Source: JBBKWH01 sp041165345 (GTDB lineage: Bacteria > Pseudomonadota > Gammaproteobacteria > Pseudomonadales > Moraxellaceae). From it: a stretch of DNA of 20,850 nucleotides. The notes beneath the pieces are model-generated. The model was not told the DNA's origin and searched no databases. It saw only the letters and a list, made by a program, of their open reading frames with translations. Both the position numbers and the translations under genes were made by a program. Of this stretch, positions 15,643 through 20,850 are shown in pieces; position 1 is the stretch's first letter; every line of letters starts with the position of its first letter. The DNA is taken from the NCBI GenBank assembly GCA_041165345.1, contig JBEANQ010000021.1, positions 1 through 20,850 on the forward strand, written 5' to 3'.

Positions 15643-16196
15643 TGGTGTTGAATAAAACCGCACAGGGATGGCGCATATGCACACCAACCTTCACACCGTT
15701 GATGGGACTATTGCTGCTGTTGGGCTTGGCCGCGTGTCAATCACAACCGGCCAAAAACACCAACCGTGCGCAACCGTGGCGCAATCAGTCGCTGGCGCAA
15801 TTGCTGCCTATTCCGGTTGATGGCGTCACCTCACAGCAACTCACAAACACATGGGGAGCAGCACGATCCAACGGGCGGCGACATGAAGGTATTGATATTT
15901 TTGCCGCCAAAGGTACGCCCATTCGCTCGACCACCGTGGGCGTGGTGCAAAAAATCTCTGAAGGCGGTGCGGGTGGCAAAGCCATCAGCATTCTTGGGCC
16001 GGCCTCTAGCCGCCATTACTATGCGCATTTACAGCGTTTTGCAGCACTGAAGGTGGGAGACCTCGTCAAGGTGGGCACAGTCTTGGGCACAGTGGGTGAT
16101 ACCGGCAATGCCAAAGGCGGTAGCCCACACTTACATTACGGTATTTATCTAAATGATGGCCGAGCGGTTAACCCCTACCCTTATTTGGTACGCTAG
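15642..16196 (+). CDS. M23-family (LytM) metalloendopeptidase, lipoprotein, second of a tandem pair
   Basis: This 184-residue protein has a lipoprotein signal ending in LGLAAC (Cys32). Its M23 domain is at about 55-181, with His81 and Asp85 in RRHEGIDIF and the HLH motif His163/His165, so all zinc ligands are present. The ATG overlaps the previous TGA by one base (TGATG), another coupling arrangement; Met21 just before the hydrophobic core is an alternative start. It shares WGAAR, HEGIDIF, LGPA, RHYY, HLHYGIY and NPYPYL with the upstream protein, so the pair arose by tandem duplication. The two differ in anchoring, one by a transmembrane helix and this one by lipid, which would place them on different membranes or at different distances from the cell wall. 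Confidence 0.93.
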   Translation: MVLNKTAQGWRICTPTFTPLMGLLLLLGLAACQSQPAKNTNRAQPWRNQSLAQLLPIPVDGVTSQQLTNTWGAARSNGRRHEGIDIFAAKGTPIRSTTVGVVQKISEGGAGGKAISILGPASSRHYYAHLQRFAALKVGDLVKVGTVLGTVGDTGNAKGGSPHLHYGIYLNDGRAVNPYPYLVR

Positions 16197-16222
16197 CACG
16201 GATGTTTTTTGAGGATGACACA

Positions 16223-16465
16223 ATGACCCCTGATCAATGGGTAGCCTTTGCCGAATCAGGCAACCAGCAACGCCTAAACGTCCATCAAGGCACACCTTGC
16301 CAAGGCTGGGTCATGGAAATTACCGACGACGCCCTGTTGTTTAGCACCGGCGATGGCGAACGTGGTGTTGAACAATGGCTCAATTTGGCCGATATCGACC
16401 TCACATCGCTGGCCTATTTTGATAGCCGTCAGCGGCAATGGCTGCCGTTTATGGTCAACGCCTAG
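16223..16465 (+). CDS. Small protein of unknown function
   Basis: This 80-residue protein from ATG 16223 (GAGGA at 16211-16215, seven bases upstream) is supported by that ribosome binding site and by its place in a dense operon. An in-frame ATG at 16202 lacks one. The sequence alternates short hydrophobic strands with acidic turns (GWVMEITDDALLFSTGDGE, then EQWLNLADIDLTSLAYFD), which suggests a small beta-barrel-like fold, possibly SH3- or Sm-like; that is only a guess. There is no signal peptide and a single Cys. I do not recognise the family. It lies 26 bases from both its neighbours, the second M23 gene and tag. Confidence 0.7.
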   Translation: MTPDQWVAFAESGNQQRLNVHQGTPCQGWVMEITDDALLFSTGDGERGVEQWLNLADIDLTSLAYFDSRQRQWLPFMVNA

Positions 16466-16491
16466 CCCATGAAGCCAACGAGTCACCCGTC

Positions 16492-17082
16492 ATGACCGAA
16501 CTGCTCGCGGCTCCACACCGCTGCACATGGTGCAACGAATCGCCACTGTATCAGCATTATCACGACACCGAATGGGGCGTGCCGCAACATGACCCCCATC
16601 GGGTGTTTGAACTGCTGTGCTTAGAAGGCCAGCAAGCGGGGTTGTCATGGATTACCGTGCTGAAAAAACGCCAACGTTACCGTGAGCAGTTTTTTGATTT
16701 TTGTCCACAGCAGGTTGCAGCGCTCACCGACAGCCAACTCGACGAGCGCCTGTTGGATGCAGGGCTGATTCGGCATCGGGGTAAGTTGGTGGCAATTCGG
16801 ACCAATGCCCGCGCATGGCTGACCATGGCCGCACAAGGCGTTGACCCTGCGGTGTGGATCTGGACGTTTGCCCCCACAACACATCACGCCCGAGCCGTAC
16901 ACGCCCCCTTACCTAGCCAAACTGAGGCCAGCCAAACCTTGTCGAAAGCGCTTAAAAAAAATGGCTTTGCCTTTGTCGGCGCAACCACCTGCTATGCGTT
17001 TATGCAAGCCATTGGGATGGTCAACGACCACGACGCCACCTGCTTTTTGTCGCCCTTACACACAACGCTGTCCCACTGCTAA
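16492..17082 (+). CDS. tag: DNA-3-methyladenine glycosylase I
   Basis: Tag excises 3-methyladenine from alkylated DNA. The 196-residue product has YHDTEWGVPQHD (about 23-34), CLEGQQAGLSWITVLKKRQ (43-61), GLIRHRGKLVAIRTNA (91-106), LSKALKKNGFAFVGATTCYAFMQ and VNDHDATC. The four zinc-snap residues known from the E. coli enzyme correspond to Cys11, His24, His180 and Cys184, so the site is intact. I choose ATG 16492 for its fit with family N-termini; an in-frame ATG at 16438 would overlap the upstream gene by 28 bases, and neither has a strong ribosome binding site. It closes the rightward operon begun by mutY. Its last 27 bases overlap the end of the convergent SEC-C gene. Confidence 0.96.
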   Translation: MTELLAAPHRCTWCNESPLYQHYHDTEWGVPQHDPHRVFELLCLEGQQAGLSWITVLKKRQRYREQFFDFCPQQVAALTDSQLDERLLDAGLIRHRGKLVAIRTNARAWLTMAAQGVDPAVWIWTFAPTTHHARAVHAPLPSQTEASQTLSKALKKNGFAFVGATTCYAFMQAIGMVNDHDATCFLSPLHTTLSHC

Positions 17083-18504
17083 TGTGGGCTGCACCTGCCC
17101 ACAACAATGCTTAAACCGCTGCGCCGACCCACATGGGCAGATATCATTACGCCCAACGCGGGTTGTGGGTTCAGAAATCGGCTGCGTCGATGGGGTTTGT
17201 GCGGGCACGACACCAAGACTCACAGCGACTTGCTGTCCATCCAACGCATGTCCACGCTTATAGACAATATCAATGCTGGAGGCTTGCCCATGATCGGTTT
17301 GCACCCCCAACACCACAATTTCGTCTAGATGCGGCTGTTGTGCCTGCTGATTCACTTGCTCGGCCCATTGGCGCAGTTCGGCTTTGGCTTGCAGGCGATA
17401 GGCCTCACGTTGGGCGGGCGGTTGCTCGGCATAAAAACAAAATAAATAGTGCCGACCCGTGCGTGTACATGAGCGCAGCGGCAACACCTGTACCGACTGC
17501 CATGCTGCCTCGGCTTGGCCATGACGCGCCCACAGTGCTTGTGACAACAACCAACGACCGGCCAAAGACTCATCACTTAAACACGACAACAACTGGGTGT
17601 ATTCGGCGGCCACGGTGAGACCTTGCGCCCGCTGTTGCTGAATATGCATCGAGACGCGCAACCGATACCCTTGGGTCAGGTCATCCCATGCCGCAGTACC
17701 CGCTCGAATGGTTTTAAAGGTCGCGTGTGCATCGGTGCCCTCACGCGGCGCAAACAGTGGTGTAGGAGCCGATATTAATCCTGCACGCTGTTGTTGTTGC
17801 TGCATGTGACGCGCATTGTTCCACACCCAACCAGAGTTAATAAACCGCTCCATCACGTCAACTTCGGAGGCGTAACTGTGGTCTTCATTTAAAATTGCGG
17901 CGGCATGAAATGCCAAAAAACTTAAAAAATCATCAAAGTCATCTAGTGTTTCAATGACATGGCCAAACTCGGCCGCACTAAACAATTGAACCGGATTGTC
18001 TGATAGCTCGGTGACGCATTCTTCGTGATAAAACGTCGAGCCATACGCATGCAGCAACGGAAATGACTGTCCCCCGACATGCTCGGTTGCACTGGTCACA
18101 CAAATTTTATAGATATGGCGAATCTGGCTGATATCCACCGCCAAGGTCTCGGTACAGTCAATATTTAAGTAGGCCAACGCGCCGGACTTGAGCCACTGCT
18201 CGGCGTGTTCGAGGCGTTTACGGGCGCGGATGACCGCCTGTTTACGGTCATCTAGCCAACGGGTGGCAAGGTTGGCGTCGTCTGTGAGGGACAAACTCGG
18301 CGTGTTGATTAAGATCAAGACATCCCGAAAACACACCACATAATCACACAACACATGCGCCTGATGCGGCTGCGGCGGATGATGCGGTCGATACAGTCCG
18401 GTACTGCCCCACGGTGCAAAAAATGCGTGGTCAAATAATCCAAAACCATAGGAATGCGCGGCAGCGTTGCTGTGCGACACAGTGGGTGCAGAAGACGGGT
18501 TCAT
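17056..18504 (-). CDS. SEC-C motif protein, tandem paralogue A (unknown function)
   Basis: This is a 482-residue protein from ATG 18504-18502 (an ATG at 18585 would add 27 residues that lack any counterpart in the paralogue). It ends with the SEC-C zinc motif CPCGSAQRFKHCC (Cys456, 458, 467, 468), as at the SecA C-terminus, but nothing else of SecA is present. The N-terminal half has FDHAFFAPWGSTGLY, LCDYVVCFRDVLILIN, HIYKICVT and HAYGSTFYHEE; the later part has SDESL, GRHYLFCFYAEQ and DEIVVLGVQTDHGQ. All of these have counterparts in the neighbouring gene, so the two are homologous over their full length. The CDxV...LILI segment resembles the core of PD-(D/E)xK-type nuclease domains found with SEC-C motifs, but here the expected Asp and Lys appear as Asn and Thr, so catalysis is doubtful. 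The Met28 start has only a weak AAGAG upstream. Confidence 0.85.
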   Translation of the reverse strand: MNPSSAPTVSHSNAAAHSYGFGLFDHAFFAPWGSTGLYRPHHPPQPHQAHVLCDYVVCFRDVLILINTPSLSLTDDANLATRWLDDRKQAVIRARKRLEHAEQWLKSGALAYLNIDCTETLAVDISQIRHIYKICVTSATEHVGGQSFPLLHAYGSTFYHEECVTELSDNPVQLFSAAEFGHVIETLDDFDDFLSFLAFHAAAILNEDHSYASEVDVMERFINSGWVWNNARHMQQQQQRAGLISAPTPLFAPREGTDAHATFKTIRAGTAAWDDLTQGYRLRVSMHIQQQRAQGLTVAAEYTQLLSCLSDESLAGRWLLSQALWARHGQAEAAWQSVQVLPLRSCTRTGRHYLFCFYAEQPPAQREAYRLQAKAELRQWAEQVNQQAQQPHLDEIVVLGVQTDHGQASSIDIVYKRGHALDGQQVAVSLGVVPAQTPSTQPISEPTTRVGRNDICPCGSAQRFKHCCGQVQPTLAVGQRCV

Positions 18505-18645
18505 GATTGACTCTTGTTGCTCTTGTTTTGTTTTAGTACGGACTACTCTATAGGGCAGTTGCCGTTCTGTTGTGACCGGTGGCATCGTGGGCGCACCGGC
18601 GGTAAATCAATGTAGCATGAGTTGTTGTGGTCGCACAGGGCTGGA

Positions 18646-20025
18646 TTACGACCGACCGCAGCAATGTTTGTAACGACGCCCCGACTGACACGGACAAGGA
18701 TCGGTACGACCAACAGCGCCATCACGTCGTGCGCCCCGATTCACCGCACGATGCTCGCCACTTTGAATGGCGTGTACGCGGGGCGGTTGCACCACATGCC
18801 CAACCAAATGGGCAATATCTGCCGACACAAACTGTCCATGCTGAGAGGCAATGCCCAACACCAGCACGTCATCGAGTAACGGTGCTTGCTCTTGTGCATT
18901 GATTTGTTCGGCCAATGTCGGCAACTCTCCTACCATCTGGTCGCGGCTATACCGATGCCCCACACTCTGGGCATAAAAAAACAAGACGTAGTGCCGACGT
19001 GCATGGGTCGATGACCGCAGATGCACCACATAGCCGTCATCGGCTTTGGCGGCGGCAAAGGCAGCCTGATGCACCATCGCCTCCGACAACAGTGCCTGAG
19101 ACAACAGCGATTCGTCAGCCAAAATCTCGAGCAGGCTCATGCGCTCATCACGCTCATGCGGGGCGCTGTCGACCGCGTGCCACGCATAGCGCACGATCAA
19201 TTGTCGCCACAACAACGAGCGGTCATGCAGTTGGGCAAACACCTCTGGCGGCTGGGTCAACGCCTGCCCTAACAACAGCGAACGATGCTGTTTGAGTCCA
19301 TCGGCCAACCATTGTTTTTCGAGCGCCCAACCCTGCAAAAAAGGCCGCCCTGTCGCAATATGTTGCTCAAGTAGCTCAAGTTCAGACGAATACTCTTGCC
19401 GGTCGGTCTGGACGGTTTGATGATGCTGCGCCAAAAAGTCTAAAAAATCAGGAAAGCTTTCTAACTGCCCTACCACCGCACTAAAGTCGCCCAAGCTGTA
19501 CACCAGCAATGGGTTGTCTTCTTCGTCTTGTACAAACGACTCACGATAAAAATCAGAGCCATACGAGTGCAAAATGGCTGAATATTGTTGGTCATTTCGT
19601 TCAAAGGCGGCGGTAATACACAGCTTATAAATATGCTCAGGCTCGACCACGACGCGCTCTTGACAGGCGTCATCCCAATACAAAGCAGCTTGCTGGTGCA
19701 ATTGTTGCTCTAATTCTGCCAAGCGCCGACGACTATTGGGCAGCGCCATTTTGCGAAACCGCCCCCACTCTTGCGCTAAGTCGTCATGGCTGTCAAAAAC
19801 ACCCTGATGTACATCAATTAAAATTAAGGTACGGCCCATCGAAATCACGTGATCGCATAAACGCCGCCCTGTTTTTGCACCTTGATGCAATAACGAGTCA
19901 CTTTTACGTTGATACAACCCTGCATGAAGCCACGACCGAAAAAACGCATGCTCAAAGAGTGAGGCCAGCGCATTGAGATCATCATAAACCACAGGTGCAA
20001 TGGTGGAGGTCGGCATAGCAGGCAT
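18646..20025 (-). CDS. SEC-C motif protein, tandem paralogue B (unknown function)
   Basis: This 459-residue protein ends with CPCQSGRRYKHCC (Cys444, 446, 455, 456), a SEC-C zinc motif. The N-terminal region carries FEHAFFRSWLHAGLY, LCDHVISMGRTLILID (Asp71), the helix EWGRFRKMALPNSRRRLAEL, HIYKLCITAAFE and HSYGSDFYRE; later come ILADESLLSQALLSEA, RRHYVLFFYAQ and DDVLVLGIASQHGQ. These match paralogue A throughout, at perhaps 30 percent identity by eye. In a PD-(D/E)xK reading of the N-terminus Asp71 is kept, but the following Lys is Val or His. There is no signal peptide or membrane helix, so it is cytoplasmic. ATG 20025 is used; ATG 20016 is in frame and neither has a clear ribosome binding site. 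Paralogue A follows 141 bases downstream on the same strand. Confidence 0.85.
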   Translation of the reverse strand: MPAMPTSTIAPVVYDDLNALASLFEHAFFRSWLHAGLYQRKSDSLLHQGAKTGRRLCDHVISMGRTLILIDVHQGVFDSHDDLAQEWGRFRKMALPNSRRRLAELEQQLHQQAALYWDDACQERVVVEPEHIYKLCITAAFERNDQQYSAILHSYGSDFYRESFVQDEEDNPLLVYSLGDFSAVVGQLESFPDFLDFLAQHHQTVQTDRQEYSSELELLEQHIATGRPFLQGWALEKQWLADGLKQHRSLLLGQALTQPPEVFAQLHDRSLLWRQLIVRYAWHAVDSAPHERDERMSLLEILADESLLSQALLSEAMVHQAAFAAAKADDGYVVHLRSSTHARRHYVLFFYAQSVGHRYSRDQMVGELPTLAEQINAQEQAPLLDDVLVLGIASQHGQFVSADIAHLVGHVVQPPRVHAIQSGEHRAVNRGARRDGAVGRTDPCPCQSGRRYKHCCGRS

Positions 20026-20137
20026 CGGCGGGGACAGTGTGTCCGCACGTTATCGGATTGATTGGGCTGGCGTCTAGTCAACAATGTATCGAAGCATCGT
20101 ACCGACGCATCAACTGCCACACCCAACAGACGCCGTG

Positions 20138-20162
20138 TGAGAGGGTGCGTGTGCGCCTCTCA
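20138..20162 (-). terminator. Possible hairpin terminator after the YgiQ-type gene
   Basis: On the minus strand TGAGAGG (20162-20156) pairs with CCTCTCA (20144-20138) around an 11-base loop, 16 bases past the stop codon. No T-run follows, so it is at best a weak terminator or a 3'-end protecting hairpin. Confidence 0.3.
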
Positions 20163-20177
20163 TACGGTTTAGTGGTT

Positions 20178-20850
20178 TTAGCGGCGTTTTTTAGCACCGG
20201 TTGCACGCGGCGGCAAGCCGGTATGCTGGGTGACCATTTGACCTTTGCGCACAGCCTGCGGTTGCATCCGTTGACCGGTTCGTTTGGCCGAGTCGCCGTC
20301 GGCTGATGAGTTCTTTTTGCGTGCCGATTGATAGTCGCCATCGGTTTGCGGCTGAAAACTCGGAATCAATTGCTGCTTGCCGTTGCCGATCAAATCCGAG
20401 CGCCCCATGCTTTTGAGGGCATCGCGCAGCATCGGCCAGTTTTTGGGATCGTGGTAGCGCAAAAAGGCTTTGTGCAGACGACGGCGTTTTTCGCCTTTGA
20501 CAATATCGACCGGTTCACTGCCCCGATTCACTTTACGCAGTGGGTTTTTTTGGCTGTGATACATGGCGGTGGCCGTGGCCATTGGTGACGGATAGAAGGT
20601 CTGCACTTGGTCGGCACGGAAGCCGTTTTTCTTCAGCCAAATCGCCAGATTCATCATGTCTTGGTCGGTGGTACCAGGGTGAGCGGCAATAAAGTATGGA
20701 ATCAAATACTGTTCTTTGCCGGCTTCTTTGCTATAGCGGTCAAACATTTGCTTAAAGCGGTCGTACGTGCCAATGCCCGGTTTCATCATTTTGGACAGTG
20801 GCCCACCTTCGGTGTGTTCGGGCGCAATCTTCAAATAACCACCCACATGA
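20178..20850 (-). CDS. ygiQ: YgiQ-family radical SAM protein (C-terminal part)
   Basis: The reading frame enters from the right edge (codon CAT, His, at 20849-20847), so this is the C-terminal roughly 224 residues of a longer protein (E. coli YgiQ is over 700). Diagnostic stretches are HVGGYLKIAPEHTEGG, MMKPGIGTYDRFKQMFDRYS, YLIPYFIAAHPGTTDQDM, FRADQVQTFYPSPMATATAMYH and RRLHKAFLRYHDPKNWP. The radical SAM cysteine triad lies in the missing N-terminal part. The last 50 residues or so are Lys/Arg-, Gln- and Ser-rich and should be disordered, a common feature of this family's tail. The family has no confirmed substrate. It lies upstream of the SEC-C pair on the same strand, but the gap of about 150 bases with a hairpin argues against one operon. 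Confidence 0.94.
   Translation of the reverse strand, partial: HVGGYLKIAPEHTEGGPLSKMMKPGIGTYDRFKQMFDRYSKEAGKEQYLIPYFIAAHPGTTDQDMMNLAIWLKKNGFRADQVQTFYPSPMATATAMYHSQKNPLRKVNRGSEPVDIVKGEKRRRLHKAFLRYHDPKNWPMLRDALKSMGRSDLIGNGKQQLIPSFQPQTDGDYQSARKKNSSADGDSAKRTGQRMQPQAVRKGQMVTQHTGLPPRATGAKKRR

Noticed and set aside
17056..20025. Annotation of the SEC-C proteins as SecA fragments
   Set aside because: Only the short C-terminal zinc motif is shared. There is no DEAD-motor, preprotein cross-linking or scaffold domain.

Overview
The window looks like chromosome of a gammaproteobacterium, most likely from Moraxellaceae (the Acinetobacter/Psychrobacter relatives). The reasons are the order tRNA-Gly, dapA, short BamC-like lipoprotein, purC, and the M48 protease, bolA, sirB2-like, parA-like cluster, both of which I recall from that family. 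I could not run a search, so the placement is an inference. Base composition looks even and moderate. I see no transposase, integrase, phage gene or CRISPR array.

Layout. (a) 1-2555, minus strand: a lipoprotein M48 metalloprotease with its own terminator, then bolA-like, SirB2-like and a ParA-family ATPase that runs off the left edge. (b) 2730-5583, plus strand: tRNA-Gly(GCC) with promoter and terminator; the dapA, bamC-like, purC run (lysine/cell-wall synthesis, outer-membrane assembly, purine synthesis); and tRNA-Ser(CGA) with promoter and terminator. (c) 5584-5873: a gene-free spacer crowded with small perfect palindromes, one of them a REP-like element. (d) 5874-8434, minus strand: a lipoprotein of unknown function with three internal repeats, behind rarA (replication-fork maintenance). 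(e) 8676-11037: a small helical protein, then ycgN-like and glpD on the minus strand. The ycgN leader can fold so as to hide its ribosome binding site. (f) 11385-12486: a ytjA-like small membrane protein and a dienelactone hydrolase family protein.

(g) 12642-17082, plus strand: a tight seven-gene run, mutY, DUF2799 lipoprotein, EI24-type membrane protein, two tandem M23 (LytM) endopeptidases, an 80-residue unknown, and tag. It places two base-excision DNA glycosylases at the ends and an envelope-remodelling module in the middle, with two start/stop overlaps that suggest translational coupling. (h) 17056-20025, minus strand: two tandem, diverged paralogues that end in a SEC-C zinc motif and have an uncharacterised, possibly nuclease-derived N-terminal domain. 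The downstream one overlaps the 3' end of tag tail to tail. (i) 20178-20850, minus strand: the C-terminal part of a YgiQ-type radical SAM protein, cut by the right edge.

Most of the window is ordinary core genome. The least explained parts are the SEC-C pair, the three-repeat lipoprotein, the paired M23 enzymes beside EI24, the palindrome-rich spacer and the folded ycgN leader.
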